64,000 nt of DNA. It comes from Gramella sp. KN1008. Lineage in GTDB: Bacteria > Bacteroidota > Bacteroidia > Flavobacteriales > Flavobacteriaceae. Location of the stretch: assembly GCF_004332155.1 (NCBI RefSeq), contig NZ_SJDV01000001.1:124001-188000 (forward strand), given 5' to 3'. The notes under the pieces were generated by a model. It was not told where the DNA came from, did no database searches, and saw nothing but the letters and a program-made list of their open reading frames with translations. Shown piece after piece: positions 53,016-62,293 of this stretch (positions are counted from its first letter, which is position 1; every line of letters starts with the position of its first letter). The translations under genes were made by a program, and so were the position numbers.

Positions 53016-53111
53016 TTTGAATTATGATATAGCCTTAGTTCTAATAAAACTGTAACAATTCCATATTCGATCCATCTTTATTGTAACATTAATCATCAAT
53101 CAAAATTCGAA

Positions 53112-54161
53112 ATGCGAAAAGTTATAGCGGCTCTTCTATTGCCCTTTTTTATCAGTTTTAATTCAAGTATTGCTGCGCAGAACGCAGAAAATTCTACAGA
53201 AATTCTCACCATTGAATCCCGTTTAAAGGAAATGAATGTTCCTGCGCTGGGGCTTGTGGTCCTAAAGAATGGCCGGGTAAGCCGGGCTGAGGTTTACGGG
53301 GAGCTTTATGAGGGGAAACCTGCGCCTGAAGATGCGATCTTTAACGTCGCTTCCCTTACCAAGCCCATAGTTACCATGCTTACCTTAAAGCTGGTGGAAA
53401 ATGGGGACTGGACACTGGATGAGCCACTGCATCCTTACTGGGTAGATCCGGATGTTAAAGAGTACCGGTATAGTAAGATTCTCACTACAAGACATATCCT
53501 TACCCACCAATCGGGTTTTCCTAACTGGAGATGGGAAAATGAGGATAATAAGCTTGCCTTTAAGTTTGAACCCGGGAAAGGCTATGGATATTCGGGAGAA
53601 GGTTTTGAATACCTTCAGAACGCACTGGAAAGCAAATTTCAGAAACCACTGGAGAAATTAGCCGATTCACTGATCTTTCAACCCCTGGATATGGAGCATA
53701 GCTGGTTCTACTGGAATGATTCCGTAGAAGAAGAAAAGTTTGCGAAATGGCATGATAGCGAAGGGAACAATTCCTATAGTGTGGTAAAAGATAAGTCTGC
53801 CAGTGCCGCCGATGATCTTTTAATCACTATTGGTGATTATGGTAAATTCGCTGAATATGTCCTGGAAAAGATCGCCGAAGAAAAAGTCCTGTATAAGGAA
53901 ATGGTCACCCGTGGTAATGGAGTAGAGAATCAGACCGTTATTGGACTGGGCTGGGAACTGCTGCCTGATCTTAAGAATGAGGAATATGCGGTTTTACATA
54001 CCGGTGGAGACAGGGGAGTGAATACCCTTATCATGCTACTACCTGAGACCGGAGAAGGAGTCATTATTTTTACGAATGGCGATAACGGAAATCAGCTTTT
54101 TTTCGAACTTATCAATGACCACCTCTCTCTGGGGGAACAGATCACCGGAGCTGCACAATGA
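53112..54161 (+). CDS. Class C beta-lactamase-fold serine hydrolase
   Basis: The 349-residue protein has a leader ending SSIAAQ. The first catalytic motif is SLTK in FNVASLTKPIVTM. YSGEGF stands in place of the usual YxN, and the third motif reads LHTGGDRG (a KTG variant). This set is typical of the broad beta-lactamase/esterase/penicillin-binding-like family. Proof of beta-lactam hydrolysis would need an assay. There is no neighbouring LysR-type regulator. Confidence 0.87.
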   Translation: MRKVIAALLLPFFISFNSSIAAQNAENSTEILTIESRLKEMNVPALGLVVLKNGRVSRAEVYGELYEGKPAPEDAIFNVASLTKPIVTMLTLKLVENGDWTLDEPLHPYWVDPDVKEYRYSKILTTRHILTHQSGFPNWRWENEDNKLAFKFEPGKGYGYSGEGFEYLQNALESKFQKPLEKLADSLIFQPLDMEHSWFYWNDSVEEEKFAKWHDSEGNNSYSVVKDKSASAADDLLITIGDYGKFAEYVLEKIAEEKVLYKEMVTRGNGVENQTVIGLGWELLPDLKNEEYAVLHTGGDRGVNTLIMLLPETGEGVIIFTNGDNGNQLFFELINDHLSLGEQITGAAQ

Positions 54162-54317
54162 TATCAATAACGCAACATTCTTTGCCTCAATGTTTTATAT
54201 CAAATAACGTATAAAAAAGGCAGATAAATCGTAACTTGTATAGTTGATGGAAAAACAAACTATTATGTAATTCTGGGAGGTCTTTGATTTAGAAGCGAAC
54301 AATTAAAATCAAAGGCA

Positions 54318-55229
54318 ATGAAAACCTTAAACGTTCTTTTCTGCTTCCTACTCTTGCTTATAGTGCCTGTGCATTTAAGATCACAGGAACGATTACCCGT
54401 TATTGATATGCATATGCATATAGGAGTGCCCCTTGACATCCCCGCGGGTGCACCGGCGCCATGCCTGCCTTATCCATGTACAGGAAAGGGAAAGGCCACT
54501 GCAGGTGCACAGGACAACCTTAGAAAGACCCTGGAGATGATGGATGAATACAATGTGGTGTTGGGATTTCTGGGTGATCTTGATCTGGAATTGCTTCCTG
54601 AATGGGAGGCTGCGGCACCGGAAAGGTTTATTCTTTCACCTTTTATCCTTGACCCTGCCCAGGCCGATAAAGATCTTATCCGTAAGAAACTGGAGGCAAA
54701 CGAATTCCAGGGAATAGGCGAAATAGGAGCCCAGCTTAGGGGTATACCTCCAAATGATCCGCGCCTGGAACCATTTTTTGCAATGGCAGAAGAATTTGAT
54801 GTCCCAGTGCTTATACATACCGCCGGGATTGGCCCGCCCTTACCGGATTTCCGATCGTCTGCGGGGAGCCCTCTCTTACTTGAGGAGGTTCTCACAAAGC
54901 ATCCCAAACTCAGGATCTATGTGGAAAACTCCGGTTTTCCCTATCTGGATGAAATGGTGACTATGATGTATCAGTATCCACAGCTTTACGGAGATATTTC
55001 CACGATCACCTGGATCATTTCCCGAAGAGGCTTCTATGATTACCTGGAAAAGCTTATGAATGCAGGACTGGGAAAACGCCTCATGTTCGGTTCAGACCAG
55101 ATGATATGGCCCGAAATGATAGGGGAAGGGATCGAAGCCATTGAAAATGCTGATTTTCTGTCAGAAGAAGAAAAGAGGGATATTCTGTACAATAACGCCG
55201 CACGATTTTTAAGGCTGGAAGAGAAATAG
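54318..55229 (+). CDS. Exported amidohydrolase-2 family metal-dependent hydrolase
   Basis: The 303-residue protein has a leader ending LRSQ. The first metal ligands are in VIDMHMHIG (HxH). Further ligands sit in VPVLIHTAGIGPP, IYVENSGFP and LMFGSDQMIWP (late aspartate). The TIM-barrel amidohydrolase-2 group includes decarboxylases and lactonases; the substrate is not determined. The C-terminal part (AIENADFLSEEEKRDILYNN) is typical. Followed 27 bp later by a small membrane gene. Confidence 0.85.
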   Translation: MKTLNVLFCFLLLLIVPVHLRSQERLPVIDMHMHIGVPLDIPAGAPAPCLPYPCTGKGKATAGAQDNLRKTLEMMDEYNVVLGFLGDLDLELLPEWEAAAPERFILSPFILDPAQADKDLIRKKLEANEFQGIGEIGAQLRGIPPNDPRLEPFFAMAEEFDVPVLIHTAGIGPPLPDFRSSAGSPLLLEEVLTKHPKLRIYVENSGFPYLDEMVTMMYQYPQLYGDISTITWIISRRGFYDYLEKLMNAGLGKRLMFGSDQMIWPEMIGEGIEAIENADFLSEEEKRDILYNNAARFLRLEEK

Positions 55230-55255
55230 CTCTTATCGGCTATAACAATAAAGCA

Positions 55256-55681
55256 ATGAAAACTTTAAAGAACATATTCGTTTTTTCTAAGTATCCTCCG
55301 CTGATACTTGGCATTATTACAGCTGCGATCTCACTACTCCTCCCTTTTATTTTTGCCGGAATATTATATTTAGCGGGATTATTATTGGGAGGACATAATG
55401 AAGAGCTTGGTAATTTTATAGCTTATCTCTGTACCGGTATTCTGGTTGCGGTAATGTGTTTTTTTATCTGTAAAGCACATCCCAAAAGCATTTGGTATAC
55501 GCCGGTAGTTTGTAATGCGATCACGCTTCTGGCGGGAATCGGTAACTATTTTGAAGGTAATCCCAATATTCTCATGCCTTTCGCAGTGGGATGGGTATTC
55601 TCTGTGATAGCGTCGGTAAGAGGAAGAAATATCGGAATGCGCAGGAAAGCGATAGAGCTTGCAAAGAACCGACCTTTATAG
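55256..55681 (+). CDS. Small polytopic membrane protein
   Basis: The 141-residue protein has four hydrophobic helices (ISLLLPFIFAGILYLAGLLL; LIAYLCTGI region; VVCNAITLLAGIG; AVGWVFSVIASV). It ends with a basic RRKAIELAKNRPL. No family recognised. It follows the amidohydrolase gene closely and may share its transcript. A hairpin terminator lies 30 bp beyond its stop. Confidence 0.6.
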   Translation: MKTLKNIFVFSKYPPLILGIITAAISLLLPFIFAGILYLAGLLLGGHNEELGNFIAYLCTGILVAVMCFFICKAHPKSIWYTPVVCNAITLLAGIGNYFEGNPNILMPFAVGWVFSVIASVRGRNIGMRRKAIELAKNRPL

Positions 55682-55710
55682 TTTTGAAAATACCTGTTAG
55701 ATAGCTAACC

Positions 55711-55740
55711 AGGCCGCTACCCCAATACGCGGCCTGTTTC
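55711..55740. terminator. Hairpin terminator between convergent genes
   Basis: AGGCCGC (55711-55717) pairs with GCGGCCT (55729-55735), with a short T run after it. It lies between the plus-strand gene ending at 55681 and the minus-strand gene ending at 55773. Confidence 0.6.
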
Positions 55741-55772
55741 ACCTGTCAGATTAGTGGGTTAGCTATTGAGTG

Positions 55773-56216
55773 TTATTTTTGTCTTTTATAGAACAGGCCC
55801 GGTCCGTCACAGGCCCACCAGCTGCCATACAGCTCTGTTTCTTCATTTTTAAAGAAGAGATCCTCCACCTTGCCGGAGCAACTTGCTATGATCTCATTCT
55901 CTTCTTCATATTCTATTACGATCCCCTTGAGATCATTTTCCTGAAAAAGCTCATACCTGCCGGTGACGCTTAAGCTTTCACCATCATCTTTTCTTGTTTT
56001 TACAACAGTTCCGTCAGAACTGAACCTGTATTCTTCCTGCCAGGCCATATCTTCCCCGGTAGTTTCAGAATCGGGTAAATTCCCCGTCATTTTGTACAGT
56101 TTCCAGGTTTGAGGATATGAATGCGCCTCGAAATCCTTTACCATAATACTCTCTTCCTCGGCGCAGGAAAAGGATATTAAAAAGGATAACAGGATAATAA
56201 AGGTCTTAATTTTCAT
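55773..56216 (-). CDS. Lipocalin-like lipoprotein
   Basis: The 147-residue protein has a leader ending LISFSCAEE (lipobox). Strands such as QTWKLYKMTGNL, MAWQEEYRFSSDGTVVKTRK and GRYELFQENDLKGIVIEYEE suggest a lipocalin-like barrel of the kind common among small Bacteroidota lipoproteins. Cysteines in the C-terminal half (ASCSGKV, WWACDGPG) could form a disulfide. Convergent with the previous gene. Confidence 0.65.
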   Translation of the reverse strand: MKIKTFIILLSFLISFSCAEEESIMVKDFEAHSYPQTWKLYKMTGNLPDSETTGEDMAWQEEYRFSSDGTVVKTRKDDGESLSVTGRYELFQENDLKGIVIEYEEENEIIASCSGKVEDLFFKNEETELYGSWWACDGPGLFYKRQK

Positions 56217-56393
56217 GATTTAGATAAGATTGGTTACAAGGAAGATGCAACACACCCGGAATGGTTGCGTATTTAATTAAAAAAAATTGGAGATCCCCTC
56301 TTCCGGCTGTATATGTTCCACCCAAAATTTACAATTTCAGACTTACTGGCGGGTATTTTAGCTATATTTAAGTTCTATCTAACCGGTTGAATT

Positions 56394-58148
56394 ATGGAAA
56401 TAGCTCTTGTTTTAGGTTTGCTTGTGATAGCCATAATTCTTTTTGCTACAGAAACCTTTTCGGTGGATATCGTAACCCTCGGGCTGCTGGTAGTACTTAT
56501 GATAAGCGGGGTGCTCACCCCGGGTGAAGCATTTGAAGGCTTCAGCAGTGATTTTATGATCATCCTGGCTTCCATATTCGTCATTTCGGGGGCGCTTTCA
56601 GAAACCGGACTACTGGATAAGCTGGGTTCCAAACTTATAAAGGGTATAAGAAGCAGGTCCCTGTTCATTGCCTATACCATGCTTATCACGGGGTCATTTT
56701 CAGCATTCATGAACAATACCACGGTCACGGCACTGGTAACGGGCCCCGTGGTTGGGATGTGCCGTAAGCTGAAGATAAGCCCGTCAAAAGTACTCATCCC
56801 GATTGCCTATGCCTCTATACTCGGCGGGACCTGCACTCTGATAGGGACTTCAACCAACGTGGCGGTTAGCGGGTACATTGCCAGTGTGGGGCTGGAACCC
56901 CTTCATTTCTTTGAGATATTCTGGATAGGGCTTATCCTGGGCACGGTGGGGATACTTTTTATGCTGGCATTCTGGCGGAAACTGTTACCTGATAGAAAGG
57001 AAGGCAGTTTTACCGAGGAGTATAAGATCAAGCAATATCTTACCGAGATCGTGATCCCCCAGGGTTCCAGTCTTATTGGAGAATATGCGTTCACTTCAGA
57101 GCTCGCGCACTGGGAGGTAAAGATCATTAAGGTGATTCGCAGAAGGGACGAGATAATTCCCACCCCTGCCACGATCCTGGAGACGGAGGATATCCTGCTT
57201 GTGGAGTGTAAGGTAGACGATCTTATAAAGATCAAGGAACATGCTGGCCTGCATGTCCTGGCCGATACCATCGGGAAAAAGGAGATACAGAGCGATAAGG
57301 TAAGGCTGGTGGAGGTGCTGGTCACCCCCGGCTCAAGGCTGGTAGACCGTACGCTGAAGGAGGCCCGGTTCCGGCAGAATTATGGTCTCGTGGTTCTGGC
57401 AATACATCGTTTTGACGGAATGGTCTCTAAAAAGATCGGTGACATCAGGCTGAAGATCGGGGATGTGTTACTGGTGCAGGGAACCGAAGAGCTCATTGAT
57501 GAAGTAAGGAACTCTACCGAATTTTCGGTGATGGGAGATTTCAGGGTGAATATGTTCAAGGAGAGAAAAGGTATCATGGCCGCCCTGGCCTTTTTACTGG
57601 CGATCATCGCAGGTTCTTTGGATATAGTGCCGCTTTCGGTGGCATTCCTAACGGCTGCCCTGGTCACGGTAATGGTGGGCGCGATCCATGTAGAGCGTGC
57701 CTATGAGATCATGAACTGGAAACTGCTCATTCTTATTGGCGGGATGAGCGCCTTTGGAACGGCCATGCATAATTCGGGCGCATCAGAATTTCTTGCCGGT
57801 AATATCATAGGCCTGTTGGGAGGCCTGGGCACCATCTGGGTGCTTGCCGGTTTTGTGGTGCTGGTGATCCTCCTAACCCAGCCACTGTCTAATGCGGCCG
57901 CTGCCCTCGTTATCCTTCCCGTGGCTATGGATGCTGCCGGGATCCTGGGGGCAGATCCAAGAAGCTTTGCCATTGCGATCATGCTGGGAGCTTCGGTCTC
58001 GCTTATCACCCCTTTTGAACCTTCCTGTATCCTGGTGTACGGGCCGGGAAAATATAAGTTCATGGATTTTATAAAGGCAGGGGTTCCGCTTACCATCATC
58101 CTTGTGATCATCATACTTCTGCTGGTTCCCGTCTTCTGGCAAATGTGA
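56394..58148 (+). CDS. SLC13-family permease with two TrkA-C domains
   Basis: The 584-residue protein has about 12 helices split by two RCK/TrkA-C-like domains (about 205-290 and 295-375), seen in VIPQGSSLIGEYAF and VLVTPGSRLVDRTLKEARF. The helices contain the SNT-like motifs of divalent-anion/sodium symporters (GTSTNVAVSGY; TQPLSNAAAALVI). Typical substrates are sulfate and dicarboxylates. The RCK modules suggest nucleotide control. Its GC is visibly higher than the neighbouring genes. Confidence 0.88.
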   Translation: MEIALVLGLLVIAIILFATETFSVDIVTLGLLVVLMISGVLTPGEAFEGFSSDFMIILASIFVISGALSETGLLDKLGSKLIKGIRSRSLFIAYTMLITGSFSAFMNNTTVTALVTGPVVGMCRKLKISPSKVLIPIAYASILGGTCTLIGTSTNVAVSGYIASVGLEPLHFFEIFWIGLILGTVGILFMLAFWRKLLPDRKEGSFTEEYKIKQYLTEIVIPQGSSLIGEYAFTSELAHWEVKIIKVIRRRDEIIPTPATILETEDILLVECKVDDLIKIKEHAGLHVLADTIGKKEIQSDKVRLVEVLVTPGSRLVDRTLKEARFRQNYGLVVLAIHRFDGMVSKKIGDIRLKIGDVLLVQGTEELIDEVRNSTEFSVMGDFRVNMFKERKGIMAALAFLLAIIAGSLDIVPLSVAFLTAALVTVMVGAIHVERAYEIMNWKLLILIGGMSAFGTAMHNSGASEFLAGNIIGLLGGLGTIWVLAGFVVLVILLTQPLSNAAAALVILPVAMDAAGILGADPRSFAIAIMLGASVSLITPFEPSCILVYGPGKYKFMDFIKAGVPLTIILVIIILLLVPVFWQM

Positions 58149-58244
58149 TCATATTAGGAAAAGATGATCTTAATTTAGCATAGTCTTAAAAGAATTTTCG
58201 CTTTGGTCTCAGTATTTTAGGGTGTACTGAAAATACTAGTGATC

Positions 58245-59027
58245 ATGCCAGAATTACCGGAAGTTACGTATTACAAGAAATATGTGGATGCGACCTCATT
58301 ACATAAGAAGATCCAAATGGTGGGAATGAGCACTGCAGAAATTTTGCAGGCACCTAAAAAAGAGTTCGAAGACAGGCTTGTGGGAACCGAGTTGGTACAG
58401 GCCCAACGGCACGGGAAATACCTTTTTATTAAAACTTCAGATGATGGTTTTCTGGTCTTTCACTTTGGAATGACGGGGAAATTCGACTTTTCCCACGAAG
58501 ATGATCCGCCGAAACATACCAGATTTTATCTCACTTTTGAGGATTCTTCAAAGCTTTTCTTCATATGCCCGCGCAAGCTTGGCAAGATATACCTGGCGCA
58601 GGAGATGGAAGATTTCTTAGAGGAGCATTCCGTGGGAAAAGATGCGCTGGAGATCGATAAGAGCGAATTCCGGGAACTTTTGGATAAGAAAAGAGGAAGC
58701 ATTAAGGGAGCACTCACCAATCAGAGCCTTATTGCCGGAATTGGAAATATGTATGCCGATGAGATCCTTTTCCAGACAAAGATCCACCCAAAGACCGCTG
58801 TTAGTGATCTTTCAGAAAAGGAACTTGATAAGATCTTCAATAAAATGGAAGAGGTGCTGGAAACCCTTATTGAAAGTAAGGAGAAGGAAGACGGACTCCC
58901 GGACACCTATCTCACCGGGAACAGGGAAGAAGGAAGCGATTGCCCGGTTTGTAAGGGGAAGATCAAAATGATCAAGGTATCGGGGAGGAGCACCTATTTT
59001 TGTCCTTCCTGCCAAAAAGAGAAATAA
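58245..59027 (+). CDS. Fpg/Nei-type DNA glycosylase
   Basis: The protein has 260 residues. The true start must be the ATG at 58245, because the family needs the N-terminal proline after Met (MPELPEV). PE is the catalytic Schiff-base pair (P1 and E2 of the mature protein). Lysine in RHGKYLF, the H2TH region SIKGALTNQSLIAGIGNMYA and a C-terminal zinc finger (CPVCKGK and FCPSC) are all visible. It should remove oxidised purines or pyrimidines by base excision and beta/delta elimination. Its stop overlaps the next start (TAATG). Confidence 0.92.
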   Translation: MPELPEVTYYKKYVDATSLHKKIQMVGMSTAEILQAPKKEFEDRLVGTELVQAQRHGKYLFIKTSDDGFLVFHFGMTGKFDFSHEDDPPKHTRFYLTFEDSSKLFFICPRKLGKIYLAQEMEDFLEEHSVGKDALEIDKSEFRELLDKKRGSIKGALTNQSLIAGIGNMYADEILFQTKIHPKTAVSDLSEKELDKIFNKMEEVLETLIESKEKEDGLPDTYLTGNREEGSDCPVCKGKIKMIKVSGRSTYFCPSCQKEK

Positions 59028-59746
59028 TGAAGTTGTTCATAGGATGTTCAGGCTGGAATTACAGGGACTGGAAGGGGAAGTTCTATCCCGAAGACCTTGC
59101 CAGGAAGAACTGGCTGGAACATTACATGAGCATTTTCAATACGGTGGAAGTGAATGCGACCTTTTACAGGCTGCCGAAGGATTCCACTTTAGAGAAATGG
59201 AAAAGATCTGCTTACCGTAAAGATTTCAATTTCACACTGAAAGGCAGCCGGTATATCACGCATATGAAGAAGCTCACTGAGCCGCAGGAGAATATTGAGA
59301 AATTTGAATCCGCCGCTGAAGTCATGAAGACCAAGCTGGGCTGTGTTCTCTGGCAATTACCACCCAGCCTGCACCGGGACGATGAAAAGCTGAGGAGCTT
59401 TTGTAAAGCGCTTAAGAAAAGCAATAAGAACGTAATAGAATTCCGGCATGAAAGCTGGTTCACCGATGAGGTATATGATCTCCTGGACGAGCATAAAATA
59501 AGTTTCTGTTCCATATCCACCCCGAAGTTTCCCGAAGAGATGATAGTCACCGGCAAAGTGGCCTATGTGCGCATGCACGGGAAGGGCAAGAAATGGTATG
59601 ATTATGATTATTCTGAAAGCGAACTGAAATCCTGGAAGAAGAAGATTGAAAATTGCGGGGCAGAGGAGGTCTATGTCTATTTTAATAATGATACGGCTGC
59701 AAATGCACCTGAAAATGCGAGGTACTTAATGGAGATGTTTGCCTGA
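59027..59746 (+). CDS. DUF72-family protein
   Basis: The protein has 239 residues from the ATG that shares one base with the stop of the glycosylase gene (TAATG), so the pair is translationally coupled. The family starts FIGCSGWNYRDWKGKFYP. NTVEVNATFYRLPKDSTLEK, TLKGSRYITHMKKL and YVRMHGKGKKWYDYDYSESE give the TIM-barrel pattern of DUF72. The function is not established in the family; coupling to a DNA-repair enzyme is suggestive. Confidence 0.88.
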   Translation: MKLFIGCSGWNYRDWKGKFYPEDLARKNWLEHYMSIFNTVEVNATFYRLPKDSTLEKWKRSAYRKDFNFTLKGSRYITHMKKLTEPQENIEKFESAAEVMKTKLGCVLWQLPPSLHRDDEKLRSFCKALKKSNKNVIEFRHESWFTDEVYDLLDEHKISFCSISTPKFPEEMIVTGKVAYVRMHGKGKKWYDYDYSESELKSWKKKIENCGAEEVYVYFNNDTAANAPENARYLMEMFA

Positions 59747-59769
59747 ATGTTTTAGCGCCCTATTTTATA

Positions 59770-59799
59770 TTGATTCTGAAGGCTTTAATTCGTAACTTG
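59770..59799 (+). promoter_or_regulatory. Bacteroidota-type promoter
   Basis: TTG at 59770-59772 and TAACTTG at 59793-59799 are 20 bp apart, fitting the TTG / TAnnTTTG pattern. This argues that the coding start of the next gene lies downstream at 59815, not at the TTG. Confidence 0.5.
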
Positions 59800-59814
59800 A
59801 ATGTGCAATTCAGG

Positions 59815-60252
59815 ATGATGAAAAAAAGTCATTCCTCATACAGGAGTCATAGGCTTTTCAAATTAAGAACGGGAAGCCAGGGTCGCAAAATCACTACGAT
59901 CACAAGTCTTGTTTTACTTATCCTGCCATTACTTTTTCTTACAGGTGTAATCTTTAAGCATTATCTGAAAACCGATCTGTGGATCTTCACTTCGGTATAT
60001 GAATGGATCATCCTTTCAGATCAGAAGTATGGAAATACATCCCCGGTGAACTGGATCATCAGATTTCTTTTACTGGGAGGCCCGTTCCTTGCTTTCTTTA
60101 TCAATTTCCTTTTTGTTTTTGAGTACAGGAGATCAGCCAGTTTCAGTATGAGCTATAAATGGATCAATCTCCTTTTAATAATTTCAGGCGCTTTCCTTTG
60201 TCTTATTTTCCTTAGTTACCTGATAATGGAGAACATGACAATGTTCGATTGA
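59815..60252 (+). CDS. Small membrane protein of unknown function
   Basis: The protein has 145 residues from the ATG at 59815 (tandem ATG ATG); a TTG reading from 59770 would start inside the promoter. The basic N-terminal (SHSSYRSHRLFKLRTGSQGR) is followed by three helices near residues 29-50, 80-105 and 115-140. Family not recognised. An isolated gene between the DUF72 gene and a SnoaL-type gene. Confidence 0.55.
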   Translation: MMKKSHSSYRSHRLFKLRTGSQGRKITTITSLVLLILPLLFLTGVIFKHYLKTDLWIFTSVYEWIILSDQKYGNTSPVNWIIRFLLLGGPFLAFFINFLFVFEYRRSASFSMSYKWINLLLIISGAFLCLIFLSYLIMENMTMFD

Positions 60253-60285
60253 GCCGGATTCAGCTTAACTTTTAAATTTCATCAG

Positions 60286-60729
60286 ATGAAAAATACACTG
60301 TCTTTGATATTATTACTGCTCCTTCTTTTTTCATGCGGTACCAATGAGAATGGATCCGGGGAAAAATGGAAAAATGAGATCATGGAGACCGAAGCCCAAT
60401 TTGCCAAAATGGCTGCTGAAGAAGGTATTCCAAAAGCTTTTCTTCATTATGCTGCCGAAGATGTGGCCCTGCTGCGCGATGAAAGACTTATCCTGGGAAA
60501 GGACGCCTTAAGACAGAGCTATCCCAGTCTTGAAAAGAAGGATAATGTAAGCCTCACCTGGAAGCCAGATTTCGTAGATGTATCGGCTTCGGGAGATATG
60601 GCCTATACCTATGGAAAATATGAATACAGGGTCAAAGATTCCCTTGGAAACGAGAATGTTTCCGAAGGCATTTTCCATACGGTCTGGAAAAGACAGCCGG
60701 ACGGCGAGTGGAAATTCGTCTGGGATTAA
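60286..60729 (+). CDS. DUF4440/SnoaL-like lipoprotein
   Basis: The 147-residue protein has lipobox LLLFSCGT. The NTF2-like fold is seen in AQFAKMAAEEGIPKAFLHYA, ALLRDERLILGKDALRQSYP, YGKYEYRVKDSLGNENVSEG and FHTVWKRQPDGEWKFVWD. The arrangement is typical of DUF4440. Sixth member of this fold in the window. No activity assigned. Confidence 0.78.
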   Translation: MKNTLSLILLLLLLFSCGTNENGSGEKWKNEIMETEAQFAKMAAEEGIPKAFLHYAAEDVALLRDERLILGKDALRQSYPSLEKKDNVSLTWKPDFVDVSASGDMAYTYGKYEYRVKDSLGNENVSEGIFHTVWKRQPDGEWKFVWD

Positions 60730-60795
60730 GCTTATGCCGGTCTGCTCAATAAATCGCTTAGTATTTTCTATCTTGAAAGCTGAAAAAGTTTAAGA

Positions 60796-61203
60796 ATGAA
60801 CATCGGGATAGAACATCGAAATCCTACACTTAGAGAATACCAGATCCTGAGAGGTTCCACTGGCTGGGAAGAACTTGACGACAGCACGGTGGAAAAAGGC
60901 CTGGAAAACTCGCTGTTCTCGGTCTGTGCCATTGCCGGCGGACAAACCGTGGGTATTGGGCGCATCGTGGGAGACGGCGCCATCTATTTCTATATCCAGG
61001 ATGTGATCGTGATGCCGGCCTTTCAGAAAATGGGAATAGGAGACCGCATCATGAAAGAACTGGAAGAATGGCTTAATAAGAATACCTACAGGCATTCATT
61101 TATAGGCTTGATGGCGGCGGAAGGAGTGAAGGATTTCTATACGAGGTTCGGCTACCTGGAACGCGGCAGTTCAAGGCCCGGGATGAACAAGCTCAGGAAA
61201 TGA
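60796..61203 (+). CDS. GNAT-family N-acetyltransferase
   Basis: The 135-residue protein has AGGQTVGIGRIVGDGAIYFY, then IQDVIVMPAFQKMGIGDRIM, where QKMGIG is the acetyl-CoA motif A. GVKDFYTRFGYLERGSSRPG closes the domain. Compact single-domain GNAT; it may act on a small amine. Substrate unknown. The next gene, a sugar kinase, starts 22 bp later. Confidence 0.87.
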   Translation: MNIGIEHRNPTLREYQILRGSTGWEELDDSTVEKGLENSLFSVCAIAGGQTVGIGRIVGDGAIYFYIQDVIVMPAFQKMGIGDRIMKELEEWLNKNTYRHSFIGLMAAEGVKDFYTRFGYLERGSSRPGMNKLRK

Positions 61204-61225
61204 TAAAATCTGAAATTTAAAAGGC

Positions 61226-62119
61226 ATGGCGAAAAAAATAAAGGCGGTTTGTTTTGGTGAGATCCTCTGGGATGTGTTCCCGGACAGTGAACGTATCGGC
61301 GGTGCTCCGCTCAATGTAGCGAGCAGGCTGAGTAGCCTGGGCGTGGAGACCGAAATGATAAGCAGGGTAGGGACCGATGAAAAAGGGGAGGAACTGCTTT
61401 CTTACCTGAGATCCAAAAAGGTGGAGACCGGAAATATCGCGAAAGATGCCGATCATCCCACCGGGATGGTGAAGGTTAGTTTATCTGCCGGCGGCTCGGC
61501 CACCTACGATATCACCTATCCTTCAGCCTGGGATAAGATAGAACTTACCGATGCCATGGTGGATTCTGTACGAAATGCCGATGCCTTTATCTTCGGAAGC
61601 CTGGTATGCCGTGATGAGGTGAGCCGCAATACGTTGTTTAATCTTATCCCGAAAGCGAAGTTCAGGGTGCTGGATCTTAATCTCAGGCCACCGCATTATT
61701 CAAAGGAGCTGCTCCTGGAGCTGATGCAGCATGCCGAGTTCATCAAGTTCAATGATGACGAGCTTTTTGAGATCGCCGGGATGATGGGTTCCAAATACAA
61801 TTCACTGGAGCAGAACCTGCTTTTTATTGCCGTTAAATCGAATGCAAAGTCTATCTGCGTGACCAAAGGAGGCTATGGCGCGGTGGTGTTGCACGATAAG
61901 AAATTGTATTATAATTCCGGGTACCGGGTAAAGGTTAAGGATACCGTTGGCGCGGGAGATTCGTTCCTGGCCACGCTTATTGCCGGTTTGCTACAGGGGG
62001 ATGAGCCACAAACCGCACTGGACAGGGCCTGTGCCATGGGAGCCCTGGTAGCGGCCAGGGAAGGCGCCAATCCCGATATTCCTGCCCCAAGCCTGCAGGC
62101 ATTTATCAATCCATATTAA
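61226..62119 (+). CDS. PfkB-family sugar kinase (fructokinase-like)
   Basis: The 297-residue protein has the first signature GGAPLNVASRLSSLGVETEM with SRVGTDEKGEELL, and the second DTVGAGDSFLATLIAGL, where the aspartate before SF is the catalytic base. The FGSLVCRDEVSR and LNLRPPHYSKELL segments are consistent with fructokinase/ribokinase-like enzymes. It should phosphorylate a hexose such as fructose. Exact sugar not provable from sequence. Confidence 0.9.
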   Translation: MAKKIKAVCFGEILWDVFPDSERIGGAPLNVASRLSSLGVETEMISRVGTDEKGEELLSYLRSKKVETGNIAKDADHPTGMVKVSLSAGGSATYDITYPSAWDKIELTDAMVDSVRNADAFIFGSLVCRDEVSRNTLFNLIPKAKFRVLDLNLRPPHYSKELLLELMQHAEFIKFNDDELFEIAGMMGSKYNSLEQNLLFIAVKSNAKSICVTKGGYGAVVLHDKKLYYNSGYRVKVKDTVGAGDSFLATLIAGLLQGDEPQTALDRACAMGALVAAREGANPDIPAPSLQAFINPY

Positions 62120-62293
62120 AGGGAGGAGTCCTTTTATCGAAAAATTTATACTTAAACGTTAGTCTTCGATTATTCTCATTATTTTAGAGAAGAATTAAGT
62201 CTATCCTGGCTTTTTATATCAGGAAGGAGAGTAAAAGGCCTGCTATAAGGAGTTACCAGCAAGGCTTAACGAAATCTATCTAACCAAAAATTT

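Noticed and set aside
53112..54161. Calling the class C serine hydrolases beta-lactamases
   Set aside because: The second and third motifs deviate (YSG for YxN, HTG for KTG), and many such proteins are esterases or peptidases.
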